From assembly GCF_003660285.1 (NCBI RefSeq), contig NZ_QXQQ01000005.1, positions 1-64,000 of the forward strand: DNA of 64,000 bases, written 5' to 3'. The translations under genes and the position numbers were made by a program. The notes under the pieces were generated by a model. The model saw only the letters and a list, made by a program, of their open reading frames with translations, was not told where the DNA came from and did no database searches. Positions 46,398-55,128 of this stretch are shown here, one piece after another. This stretch comes from Helicobacter labacensis. Lineage in GTDB: Bacteria > Campylobacterota > Campylobacteria > Campylobacterales > Helicobacteraceae. How positions within the stretch are numbered: position 1 is the first letter of the stretch; every line of letters starts with the position of its first letter.

Positions 46398-47846
46398 TCA
46401 ATGCGTATAACCCACCGGGACGGCTTTGCCCTCTTCTAACTGGCGTTTGTGGCTCACTAGGCTTGCGCTCTCTAGATCCTTGATGGCTTGCTTTAAGTCT
46501 TTTAAAAATAGCGACATCTGCTCCATGCTTTGATCAGCGCGCACGACCACACGCATCACCGAGACATTTTGAAAATTGGCTGGGAGGGGGTAAGCAGGGA
46601 CCTGCCAACCATTAAAACGCAGGCGATCGGCTAAATCGTAAAGATCCCATTGTTTTTCTTGCTGCGCCTGTGCATTCATAGCCCAGCAGATGATGGGGAT
46701 GTTTTGACCCTCATTGATCATCTCAAAAAGCCCCAAGGCTTGGATGCCCCTTGCCAAGAAAAGCCCCACATCGCGGGTTTTAGCATGCACAGCCTTGTAG
46801 CCCTCAAAACCCCAACGCACAAAACAATAATACTGCGCCCAAATTTGCGAGCCCGATCGGGAGAAATTAATTTGAAAAGTGGGCTCAAAATCCCCTAAAT
46901 ACGCCACTTTAAAGATCAGCTCATCGGGCAAAAATTGTTTATCCCGCCATAGCACCCAGCCAATTCCGGGGTAGATAAGACCATATTTATGCCCTGAAGT
47001 GGAGATAGAGACGACATTTTTGAGGCGAAAATCCCATTTGAGATCTGGCTGCATAAAGGGCAGATACAACCCCCCAGAAGCCGCATCCACATGGACGGGT
47101 ACGCTAATTTTAGCCTGTTGGTTGTATGCGCTTAGGAGCTTATCTAAGGTTACAATGTCATCAAATGCTCCTGTATAGGTAATTCCCATAATGGGCACAA
47201 TGCCAATCGTGTAATCATCGCAAAGCTCAATGGCTTTTTGCGCATTTAAAGTCAGGTCATGCCAATCACTCATAGGGACTTCGCGCAACTCCACATCCCA
47301 ATACACGCAGAATTTTTCCCAAACCACTTGGTAACCCGAACCGACAATGAGATTAGGTTTTTTCTTGCTAATATCCATGCCTAGAGCTTGCGCCCGTTTG
47401 CGCCAGCGAAATTTCATCGCCATGCCACCCAACATGCAAGCTTCTGAAGAGCCCACGGTAGAAGTGCCCATATAGTCTTCTTGCGGGTTAGCATTCCAAA
47501 GATTGGCAATGATATTCACGCAGCGTTTTTCAATCTCGGTGGTTTGTGGGTATTCAGATTTATCAATGGCGTTAGTTGCCATCGAATCGAGCATAATTTT
47601 TCGGGCTTCCTCTTCCATATAGGTTTGCACAAAGGTGCAAAGATTGTAGCGCGGGTTGCCATCATGCATCATTTCATCTGAAACCAGCTGGTAAGCAATG
47701 CGCGGATCCATCATTTTCTGCCCTATTTTTTCGCGGGGCAGTAACACATCACTCTCTGCACTCCCAAAAATGGGCGTAGAAGAACTATCCGCCTTGAAAA
47801 CAAATTTCTCTTCATCTCTTTCTATGTGGCTTTTTTTGTGTAGCAT
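46398..47846 (-). CDS. gadB: Glutamate decarboxylase
   Basis: 482-residue PLP enzyme; the cofactor lysine is in SISTSGHKYGLIYPGIGWVL, with VGSSEACMLGGMAMKFRWR and HVDAASGGLYLPF also matching GadA/GadB. The C-terminal extension with HKRQLEEG and terminal GYTH is of the pH-responsive type. It converts glutamate to GABA, consuming a proton. ATG 47846 follows AGGAG; the TTG at 47873 is less likely. No GadC antiporter is in the window. Phage-like fragments lie on both sides, and H. pylori lacks this gene to my knowledge, so acquisition by transfer is possible. Confidence 0.93.
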   Translation of the reverse strand: MLHKKSHIERDEEKFVFKADSSSTPIFGSAESDVLLPREKIGQKMMDPRIAYQLVSDEMMHDGNPRYNLCTFVQTYMEEEARKIMLDSMATNAIDKSEYPQTTEIEKRCVNIIANLWNANPQEDYMGTSTVGSSEACMLGGMAMKFRWRKRAQALGMDISKKKPNLIVGSGYQVVWEKFCVYWDVELREVPMSDWHDLTLNAQKAIELCDDYTIGIVPIMGITYTGAFDDIVTLDKLLSAYNQQAKISVPVHVDAASGGLYLPFMQPDLKWDFRLKNVVSISTSGHKYGLIYPGIGWVLWRDKQFLPDELIFKVAYLGDFEPTFQINFSRSGSQIWAQYYCFVRWGFEGYKAVHAKTRDVGLFLARGIQALGLFEMINEGQNIPIICWAMNAQAQQEKQWDLYDLADRLRFNGWQVPAYPLPANFQNVSVMRVVVRADQSMEQMSLFLKDLKQAIKDLESASLVSHKRQLEEGKAVPVGYTH

Positions 47847-48005
47847 GGGAGGATCTCCTACTCTTTTTGTCAAAATATAGATTTTCTAGTATCGCTTAAC
47901 TTGCTTTAAAGCGGGCTTTGGACTGGTGGGTCTTTATACTCCCACCCATTGCTCATGCCATCAATCAAAACGCCCATTATTTGCCTTTCAAGTAGTTAGA
48001 ACATC

Positions 48006-48392
48006 CTAACTCCTAAAACTAGGCGTGAAAAAGATGATCTCCATCTCTAGCACCAAGCTATAGAGTGGAGTAGAGGCGATCTCTACCTTTTCTACCTTGA
48101 TTCCCTTAGGGTTTTTGTGCGCGGCAAAAATCTCTAGCTCTTCTAGCACTTGCTCTAAGAGATGATCTGCCATTTCTTTGTCGTGTGCCAAAATCTCAAA
48201 TTCTAACTCCATGGTGTGCTTCCATGAATCATTGCTAGGCGCGCTAATCTGTGTGTCTGTGGTGCGAATGACTAAAAAAGGAGCTTTGGATGCATCCAAA
48301 GTTAAAATGTCATCTACAATCACATTAGGAATTTTGATCTTGCGCGCTAAGACGCTTTGCAAGCCTAGTAAGACTTCATTGCGCTTAAGCAC
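48006..48392 (-). CDS. Phage tail-type small protein
   Basis: About 128 residues from GTG 48392 (VLKRNEVLLGLQSVLARKIK) with AGGG upstream; the open frame further up is a shadow. In another frame just upstream, codons 48489-48385 encode YNKTTWRIVHIERARAIMRV ending RDSCA, the tail of a different phage-like gene overlapping by 8 bases. The paired small genes, with ILAHDKEMADHLLEQVLEEL and a C-terminal IIFFTPSF, resemble phage head-tail or tail-completion proteins. Identity not certain. Confidence 0.5.
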   Translation of the reverse strand: MLKRNEVLLGLQSVLARKIKIPNVIVDDILTLDASKAPFLVIRTTDTQISAPSNDSWKHTMELEFEILAHDKEMADHLLEQVLEELEIFAAHKNPKGIKVEKVEIASTPLYSLVLEMEIIFFTPSFRS

Positions 48393-48482
48393 AACTATCC
48401 CTATATTCTTGCAAAAACACGCGCATGATCGCCCGCGCTCTTTCAATGTGCACAATACGCCATGTGGTTTTATTGTAGGTGA

Positions 48483-48950
48483 GTGCCACGCCTGCTTCTA
48501 GGTCGTTATTATGGAGAAGTGTATGTTGAGGGCAAGCGCAAACGCTTTAGCTTTAGAATGCTAGACACGCCACAAAACCGCGCCAAAGCCCAAGAGTTGC
48601 ACGAGGGAAAAGATTGCCCAAAAAGCCCAGAGGGGGGGCGCGCTTTGGGCGATCTAGTGCAAGCCTACCAAAAACGCCTAGAATGGCTAAAACCCACTTC
48701 TAAACGATCTATCGCGTCCTTTTTAAGGCGCGTGGTAGAGCTACTAGGCGGAGCGCACACGCCGCTAAGCCACATCAACAAAGACCTAGTGCACAACTTC
48801 TATTCCCAGCTAGTAGCTAGCAACACTTCCCAAGCGCACATCAACAATCTAGCCCACCAGCTTAAAGCCTTGTTAGCTTTTGGCGTGGAAGAGGACTTTT
48901 TGCAACTCTGTTCTTTTGCAATGCTTGGATTTGTAGCATTGCTCTCTTAG
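48483..48950 (+). pseudogene. Truncated phage-type tyrosine integrase (N-terminal part)
   Basis: The product has an Arm-type N terminus (RYYGEVYVEGKRKRFSFRML) and a SAM-like core-binding domain (ISHINKD-type segment LSHINKDLVHNFYSQLVAS, INNLAHQLKALLAFGVEED). The catalytic domain with R-H-R-Y is missing: similarity ends near 48890, where the frame runs into the 3' end of the opposite-strand secreted gene. A G7 run lies at 48632-48638. It marks one end of the decayed prophage-like region. Confidence 0.6.
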
Positions 48951-49640
48951 CTTATTAAGCAACGCATCGTTGATGCTAGATAAGAAAATACTTTGCTTGT
49001 CTCTAGCTTGGCTGTAATAGATATTTTTGCCCGGCTGGATTCTAAACGCTTCTCCTGTGTCCGGATCTTCTCCCTCAATGCCACCATACTCTTCATAAAG
49101 ATACGCGTCTAACAAAAACCCTTTAGGATTTGGCTTAAACACATAGGATTGATGGATGGTATCCGGATAGCCATCTGCAAACGCAACATCCTGCCACACT
49201 TCTAGGCTAAAGCTATGCTTTTTAAAAACCACGCTGGCGCTCAACCTCAACAGTTGCGCGTTATTGAACGCATCGTGGCGCAAACAAAAGCTCTTTTGTT
49301 GGCGCGATTTAGCCAATTCTTTTAAACTCTTTAAAATCCCCATACAAACGAATGTGGGAACATTTTTGCCTGAAATTCTAAAATCCTCAGTGGTCATGTT
49401 TTGTGCTACAAGATCCGCATAGAACACAGCCACGCGCAGAGGTTTGTTATTGACTTGCCCAGTAAAGATCGTTGTCAAAAAACGCTTATACCCTCCCCCA
49501 TAGCGATCAAAAAGATGGTCTAAAACATGCATGTCATCTATCATTATCCGCACGCCAGCGTCTAAATCCTTGACACCCCCACCAAAGCACACGCCCATAA
49601 GTGCTAACAAAGCCCCTAAAAACAATTTCATCGGTCGCAC
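48873..49640 (-). CDS. Secreted protein, second paralogous family (CYKSKxCK tail)
   Basis: 255 residues from GTG 49640 (GGAGG six bases upstream; ATG 49631 is possible). Signal peptide MKLFLGALLALMGVCFGG. The C-terminal block IYYSQARDKQSIFLSSINDA, then LREQCYKSKHCKR, recurs in the two following paralogues toward icd. Several cysteines suggest disulfides. Function unknown. In H. pylori a secreted protein of unknown function also lies next to icd. Confidence 0.7.
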   Translation of the reverse strand: MRPMKLFLGALLALMGVCFGGGVKDLDAGVRIMIDDMHVLDHLFDRYGGGYKRFLTTIFTGQVNNKPLRVAVFYADLVAQNMTTEDFRISGKNVPTFVCMGILKSLKELAKSRQQKSFCLRHDAFNNAQLLRLSASVVFKKHSFSLEVWQDVAFADGYPDTIHQSYVFKPNPKGFLLDAYLYEEYGGIEGEDPDTGEAFRIQPGKNIYYSQARDKQSIFLSSINDALLNKLREQCYKSKHCKRTELQKVLFHAKS

Positions 49641-49675
49641 CCATCACCTCCACACCTCTAAACTTTCTAGATCAC

Positions 49676-50535
49676 CTACTCGTTAAATGCTTGATCAGAA
49701 GCTTTTTCAGTTTCTGCCTCCAAAGGCTTACAACGCTTGGATTTGTAACAGCGAGTCTGAAACTTCTCTAACAAGTTAGGGGTGATTTGCTTTGCTAGAA
49801 ATAGCCCCCCATCTCTTTGGCGGCTGTAATAAAGATTAGAACCCGCCTTTTTGATGGTAACAGGCTTGATTTTAACCATGTCCTTAAGAAAGCTGGCATC
49901 CACACATTGAGAAATCCCATCAGCATTTGTCTCATACACTTCATCGTAGCGGTATTGCTCTAAAAAGAAACGCCCCTTTTGCATTGAGAATACAAAACGC
50001 TTATAGGCTACATTGGGGAAAAGCCCCCGCTCCATATCTTTTACCCAGCAGTCTTGTTGGCGCAGGGTAAAAATAAGGTGTTGGTTTTTAAAAGACACTT
50101 GCGCGCTGGAGGACACAAAACCAGCGGGCTCCTCATCTTCAATTTGCACACAAGAACCTTGATGCCATACCAAGTCCTTGAGCACGCTAAAACACACGGT
50201 TCTAATCCCATTGCTAGCCCCCTCAGCAATAGCTGATCCCCACATCACAAACACACGCATGCTTGGTTTTTTTATCTCAAATATTTGGGTATTGTAGTGA
50301 TGCTACCACCCACGAACATCCCCCCAGGGTCCGCCTCAAAGAGCGCAGAATCGCACCAACAATAGGTTGGATTAAACTTATACCCCTCCCTACACCTGCA
50401 ATCTTTGCGCCACTACATATCCAAAACATGCATAAAATCCTGTGTTTGTTGCTCAAGCGCGCGCTCAAATAGAGCCATATTTGAGCCATAGCAAAGACCC
50501 ACCCACACGCACAGAAACGCAAGAAACTTTGCCAT
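49676..50535 (-). pseudogene. Secreted protein, second family, broken by an amber codon and frameshift
   Basis: ATG 50535 (AGGAG upstream) begins a signal peptide, MAKFLAFLCVWVGLCYG, then stops at an in-frame TAG (50413-50415). The same frame continues with CRCREGYKFNPTYCWCDS to a TAA at 50272. The remainder is in another frame: 49676-50260 (MRVFVMWGSAIAEGASNGIR) ends with LYYSRQRDGGLFLAKQITPN and CYKSKRCK, the family tail, but has no signal peptide or ribosome site. Together they match one full-length paralogue. The region also holds an A7/T7 run near 50267-50273. Confidence 0.6.
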
Positions 50536-50551
50536 TTAATCACTCCTGCTT

Positions 50552-51196
50552 TTATCTGTCTTGACAATACCCCTTATTTTGGCAACGATCTAGCAAGTTT
50601 TCTATGATATTGCGATCCATTGCATTCATAAAAATTTGTTTGCCATCTCTTTTTTGGCGATAAATGGGATCCATAGGGTAATCTTCCTTTGTGTCAAGTT
50701 GCCCATTAATGGCTTTTAGGAGGTAGCGACCTCCATGTGGCTTAAAACTCAAAGTGCTTCTATAGGTGGATATACTGCGCTCACATTCATAGTTATCCTC
50801 TCTGATATGCAAGAGAAAGGCATCCTTTTTAAACTCCATGTTGATTTCAGATAGGGGAGACTCTGGATTTAACAACAAGCAAGAGCCATCATACCACTTA
50901 GCTCCCCTGCTAAATCCAAAACACATAAAACTTAAGCTCGGATCATCGTCTGTGCTATACTCCGGTCTATAACCACGCACCACAGCCCCGCAATAAGTGA
51001 TCCCACCCACCACGGCTTTATTATTCTCAAGCACATATTGCACATGCTCTGCATCACCCTTAAGTTTGCCCGCAAAATTGCTTGCTTGGTTAAGCACATA
51101 GTCCGAGTGGTAATGTGGATTGGGATCACAACTCACCCCCCACGCCACATTAGCTAGAAAGCACAAAAGCCCTAAAAATAATGTGATTTGTCCCAT
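50552..51196 (-). CDS. Secreted protein, second paralogous family, intact member next to icd
   Basis: 214 residues from ATG 51196. Signal peptide MGQITLFLGLLCFLANVAWG, then a Cys-containing mature part (SCDPNPHYHS, LSFMCFGFSRGAKWYDGSC) aligned with CFSVLKDLVWHQGSC of the broken neighbour. It ends IYRQKRDGKQIFMNAMDRN and LLDRCQNKGYCQDR. Function unknown; position matches the secreted gene downstream of icd in H. pylori. Confidence 0.7.
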   Translation of the reverse strand: MGQITLFLGLLCFLANVAWGVSCDPNPHYHSDYVLNQASNFAGKLKGDAEHVQYVLENNKAVVGGITYCGAVVRGYRPEYSTDDDPSLSFMCFGFSRGAKWYDGSCLLLNPESPLSEINMEFKKDAFLLHIREDNYECERSISTYRSTLSFKPHGGRYLLKAINGQLDTKEDYPMDPIYRQKRDGKQIFMNAMDRNIIENLLDRCQNKGYCQDR

Positions 51197-51230
51197 TTGC
51201 CACCCCAACCCCCCCTATTTACTTTAATTT

Positions 51231-52508
51231 CTACAAATGCGCAACGATCACTTCTCCAAACTCTGAGCTAGACACCTCGCTAGCCCCCTCCATCAAGCGC
51301 GCAAAATCGTAAGTTACTTTTTTGCTCTCAATCGCCTTTTGCATGCCCACCACAACCAAATCCGCTGCTTCTACCCAGCCCATGTGGCGCAACATCATCT
51401 CCGCGCTGAGGATAATAGAGCCCGGATTGACCTTATTTTGCCCTGCGTATTTGGGGGCTGTGCCATGCGTGGCTTCAAAGAGCGCGACACTATCATTCAT
51501 ATTTGCCCCCGGAGCAATCCCAATCCCCCCCACCATTGCGGCTAGCGCGTCTGAGATATAGTCCCCATTGAGATTCATCGTGGCAATCACATCGTATTCA
51601 GCCGGGCGCAACAAGATTTGTTGCAAGAAGGCATCGGCGATCATATCTTTAATGACGATCTCTTTGCCTGTTTTGGGGTTTTTAAGGGTGCACCATGGAC
51701 CCCCATCTAGCAGTTTTGCCCCAAATTCCCTTTGGGCTAAAGCATAGCCCCACTTCATAAACGCCCCCTCGGTGTATTTCATAATATTGCCCTTATGCAC
51801 AAAGGTAAGGCTAGCGCGATCGTTGTCAATGGTGTATTCAAGTGCCTTGCGCACAAGCCTTTCAGTCCCCTCTAGGCTAATGGGCTTGATCCCCACACTG
51901 CTAGTATTGGGGAAGCGAATTTTTGTCACCTTGAGCTCGTCTTGTAAAAACTTGATGAGCTTTTTAGCCTCTTGGCTATCTTGGTTAAATTCGATCCCAG
52001 CATAGATGTCCTCGCTATTTTCACGAAAGATCACCATATCCACTTTTTCAGGGTGTTTCACCGGGCTAGGGCTTGAATACCAACGCACGGGGCGCAAGCA
52101 CACATAGAGATCCATTTTTTGGCGCAGGGCGACATTGAGCGATCTAAAGCCCTCGCCTACGGGGGTGGTTAGAGGTCCCTTGATAGAAACCTTAAAATGG
52201 TTGATTGCCTCAATCGTATCGGGTAACAACCATTGTTCTTCTAGGCTTAATCCCGGTGTGTCTTTGAATTTGTTGTAGCATTTTTCGCCCACAAAGACTT
52301 CATACCACGCGATTTTTTTGGCACCTTTATAGGCTTTTTGCACAGCCGCATCGACCACCTTGCGCATCACAGGGGTAATATCCACCCCGATCCCATCGCC
52401 CTCAATGAAGGGAATAATGGGATTGCTTGGGACATGCAATTTGCCATTTTCATAGCTGATGGCTTGCCCCTCTTTGGGGGGGGTTAAATACTTGGGGTTG
52501 TAAGACAT
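51231..52508 (-). CDS. icd: Isocitrate dehydrogenase (NADP+)
   Basis: 425 residues of the bacterial NADP-dependent type: [15 protein letters not shown] with substrate-binding Ser/Asn, [18 protein letters not shown], and [20 protein letters not shown]. It makes 2-oxoglutarate, the substrate of the oorDABC enzyme encoded 13 kb away. AGGAG precedes the ATG. Divergent from the GTPase gene and gltA. Confidence 0.96.
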   Translation of the reverse strand: MSYNPKYLTPPKEGQAISYENGKLHVPSNPIIPFIEGDGIGVDITPVMRKVVDAAVQKAYKGAKKIAWYEVFVGEKCYNKFKDTPGLSLEEQWLLPDTIEAINHFKVSIKGPLTTPVGEGFRSLNVALRQKMDLYVCLRPVRWYSSPSPVKHPEKVDMVIFRENSEDIYAGIEFNQDSQEAKKLIKFLQDELKVTKIRFPNTSSVGIKPISLEGTERLVRKALEYTIDNDRASLTFVHKGNIMKYTEGAFMKWGYALAQREFGAKLLDGGPWCTLKNPKTGKEIVIKDMIADAFLQQILLRPAEYDVIATMNLNGDYISDALAAMVGGIGIAPGANMNDSVALFEATHGTAPKYAGQNKVNPGSIILSAEMMLRHMGWVEAADLVVVGMQKAIESKKVTYDFARLMEGASEVSSSEFGEVIVAHL

Positions 52509-52596
52509 GAACTACTCCTATTAAATTAAGATAGGGAATTTTAGCATAAGGGGTTTAAAATTTTTAGTTAAGCTATGAGAAAGATGAAGGAGAATT

Positions 52597-53760
52597 ATGG
52601 CGCAATCTGAAATCGTTTTGGACTTGGAGGATTTGATGTCTAAGGGTTTTAAAAAAGCCCAAGCGATCATGGCTAAAGCCCCAGTTACGCATTACAATCT
52701 CAATGTGTTAGTGGCTGGGGGCACGGGAGTGGGGAAAAGCACGCTTATTAACGCGGTCTTTGGGGAGCAAGTCGCCCCCACAGGGCAGGGCGAGCCAGTA
52801 ACCCAAGAGATCCAACGCTATATTAAAGAGGATTTGAGTATTTATGACACTAAGGGGCTTGAGATGAAAGACTTTGAGCGCACCAAAGCCCAGATTCAAG
52901 ATTTCTTAGACACCAAGAGGGGAGCGGTGCTTGAGGAGCAAATCCACATCGCTTGGCTGTGTATTCAAGAATCAGGACGGCGCGTGCAAGAGGGGGAGCT
53001 AGAACTTCATAGCATGCTTAAAACTTGTGCGATCCCTACTATCGTGGTGATCACCAAAGCCCAACAAGATAAGGACGATAAGGGCGAAAAATTTTCTGAG
53101 ATCGTGCGTGCCAAATTTCAAGTAGATGAGGCGCATTTTGAGCGTGTCAGGGCTCTAGAGATTGAAGATGATGAAGGAGATATTAAAAAGATTAGGGGGA
53201 TTAAAGAACTCATTGACAAATCACGCGATCTATTAGATGAGGCGCAAAAACTCGCCCTAGAGAGAAAACAACAATACGATTTGCAGATGCAGGCTCAAGC
53301 TAAAGAGGCGTTGCGCCAAAGACGCCAAGAGGAAGCCCACAACGCTATTTTGGGCTACACCAGCGCAGCAGCAGCCATTGGGGCGACTCCTATCCCTTTT
53401 TCGGACTTTGCCCTGCTCTTACCCACCCAAATTGCGATGATCATTCATATCAGCAAGATTTATGATCTAGAGGTTTCTGAGGAAAATGCCAAAACTTTAG
53501 TGGGCACTTTTGCTAGCGTGCTAGGCACGGGTTTAGTGGCGCGTGCGTGTGCGGGGAGCTTGTTAAAATTGATCCCGGGGGTGGGCAGTTTGGCAGGGGG
53601 AGCGATCAACGCCACCTTAGCAGGCTCAGTAACCGGATTAATGGGTAAGGCTTATGTCGCCTATTTAGACGATAATTTTGAAGACCTGAATCGAGCCCTC
53701 AAAACCTTGTGCGCTGAGGTGTTTCAAAAATACCTAGAGATCACTAAGGGACTCAAATAG
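52597..53760 (+). CDS. Membrane-associated GTPase with DUF697-type C-terminal domain
   Basis: 387 residues. Dynamin/Era-like G domain with P-loop AGGTGVGKST (residues 40-49), GQGEPVTQEI, the G3 DTKG, and ITKAQQD in the G4 position. A Gln/Arg-rich coiled coil leads to a C-terminal DUF697-like region with Gly/Ala-rich hydrophobic helices (VLGTGLVARACAGSLLKLIP, GVGSLAGGAINATLAGSVTG). Such proteins (YcjF/GTPase-DUF697) are poorly understood, perhaps linked to membranes or stress. It lies between icd and gltA, which are adjacent in H. pylori, so it is an insertion into a conserved pair. Confidence 0.82.
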   Translation: MAQSEIVLDLEDLMSKGFKKAQAIMAKAPVTHYNLNVLVAGGTGVGKSTLINAVFGEQVAPTGQGEPVTQEIQRYIKEDLSIYDTKGLEMKDFERTKAQIQDFLDTKRGAVLEEQIHIAWLCIQESGRRVQEGELELHSMLKTCAIPTIVVITKAQQDKDDKGEKFSEIVRAKFQVDEAHFERVRALEIEDDEGDIKKIRGIKELIDKSRDLLDEAQKLALERKQQYDLQMQAQAKEALRQRRQEEAHNAILGYTSAAAAIGATPIPFSDFALLLPTQIAMIIHISKIYDLEVSEENAKTLVGTFASVLGTGLVARACAGSLLKLIPGVGSLAGGAINATLAGSVTGLMGKAYVAYLDDNFEDLNRALKTLCAEVFQKYLEITKGLK

Positions 53761-53817
53761 AACCTTGCTTTAATCTTTGGGCGGGTATAATCTAAAACGC
53801 ACTGATGAAAGGAACAC

Positions 53818-55098
53818 ATGTCTATTACACTCATTGATCATACCACCCAACAACGCTATGAATTTGAAACCATCCAAGCCACGCGTGGGGCTGATGGTAT
53901 AGATTTTTCCAAACTCTACGAACGCACGGGGTTTCTCTCCTATGATCCGGGTTATGCCTCCACTGCCGGGTGCAAATCTACAATTAGTTATATTGACGGA
54001 CAAAAGGGGGAGCTTTACTACAAAGGTTACCCCCTAGAGGAATTAGTCGCCAAATACCGCTATAGCGATGTGTGTAAGCTTTTGCTGACAGATTCGCTTC
54101 CCAAAGATGCCGATGAATCTTTAGAGTTTGAGTTAGAGTTGCGCCATAGGAGTTTTATCCACGAAACTTTGCGCAATATGTTCCACGCTTTCCCCACCAA
54201 CGCCCACCCAATGGCAAAGCTCAGTAGCGGGGTTTCTATTCTGTCTACTTTCTACTCCGATCATGGGGCTATGAAGAATGAAGAGGACTACCAGACGATG
54301 GCTAGGCGCATTGTGGCTAAAATGCCTACCTTAGCCGCTATTTGCTACCGCAATGAGATTGGCGCGCCCTTGATTTACCCTGATATGGCTAGGAGTTACA
54401 TTGAAAATATCTTGTTTATGTTGCGCGCCTACCCGCATGGTCGACTTAAGCACAGTTTGCACGGTCAAGTGGAAATCACCCCCCTAGAAGTAGAAGCCTT
54501 TGATAAGATTTTGACCTTGCATGCCGATCATGGGCAAAACGCCTCAGCCACCACCGTGCGCAATGTCGCTTCTACAGGTGTGCACCCTTATGCAGCCATT
54601 AGCGCGGGGATTAGCGCGCTATGGGGGCATTTGCATGGGGGGGCGAATGAAAAAGTTTTGATTCAGCTAGAAGAAATTGGGGATGTGAAAAATGTAGACA
54701 AATACATCGCCCGCGTGAAAGATAAAAACGACCCTTTTAAACTCATGGGCTTTGGGCATCGCGTCTATAAGAGTTACGATCCGCGCGCGCGTATTCTTAA
54801 AAAGCTCAAGGACGATTTGCAAGCAAAGGGCATTAAGATGGACCCCCATCTAGATGAGATCGCCGCCAAAGTAGAGGAGGTGGCGCTCAAAGATGAATAT
54901 TTTGTGGCGCGCAATCTCTACCCCAATGTAGATTTTTACTCCGGCACGATTTTGCGCGCCTTGAAGATCCCCGTGCGTTTCTTCACTCCGGTATTTGTCA
55001 TCGGGCGCACGGTGGGCTGGTGCGCGCAACTCTTAGAACATGTGAAAAACACCCAAGCTAGGATCGCACGCCCACGACAGGTTTATGTGGGCAAATAG
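53818..55098 (+). CDS. gltA: Citrate synthase
   Basis: 426-residue type II citrate synthase: [47 protein letters not shown] and [20 protein letters not shown] contain the catalytic His and Asp. It condenses acetyl-CoA with oxaloacetate, entering the oxidative branch completed by icd and oor. AAGGAAC lies upstream of the ATG. Confidence 0.96.
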   Translation: MSITLIDHTTQQRYEFETIQATRGADGIDFSKLYERTGFLSYDPGYASTAGCKSTISYIDGQKGELYYKGYPLEELVAKYRYSDVCKLLLTDSLPKDADESLEFELELRHRSFIHETLRNMFHAFPTNAHPMAKLSSGVSILSTFYSDHGAMKNEEDYQTMARRIVAKMPTLAAICYRNEIGAPLIYPDMARSYIENILFMLRAYPHGRLKHSLHGQVEITPLEVEAFDKILTLHADHGQNASATTVRNVASTGVHPYAAISAGISALWGHLHGGANEKVLIQLEEIGDVKNVDKYIARVKDKNDPFKLMGFGHRVYKSYDPRARILKKLKDDLQAKGIKMDPHLDEIAAKVEEVALKDEYFVARNLYPNVDFYSGTILRALKIPVRFFTPVFVIGRTVGWCAQLLEHVKNTQARIARPRQVYVGK

Positions 55099-55128
55099 GG
55101 GATTGTTATATGGGGTTGATCTTAGAGC

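Noticed and set aside
50277-50567. 96-codon minus-strand frame between the secreted genes
   Set aside because: A neighbouring frame with AGGAG, a signal peptide and paired cysteines explains the region better.
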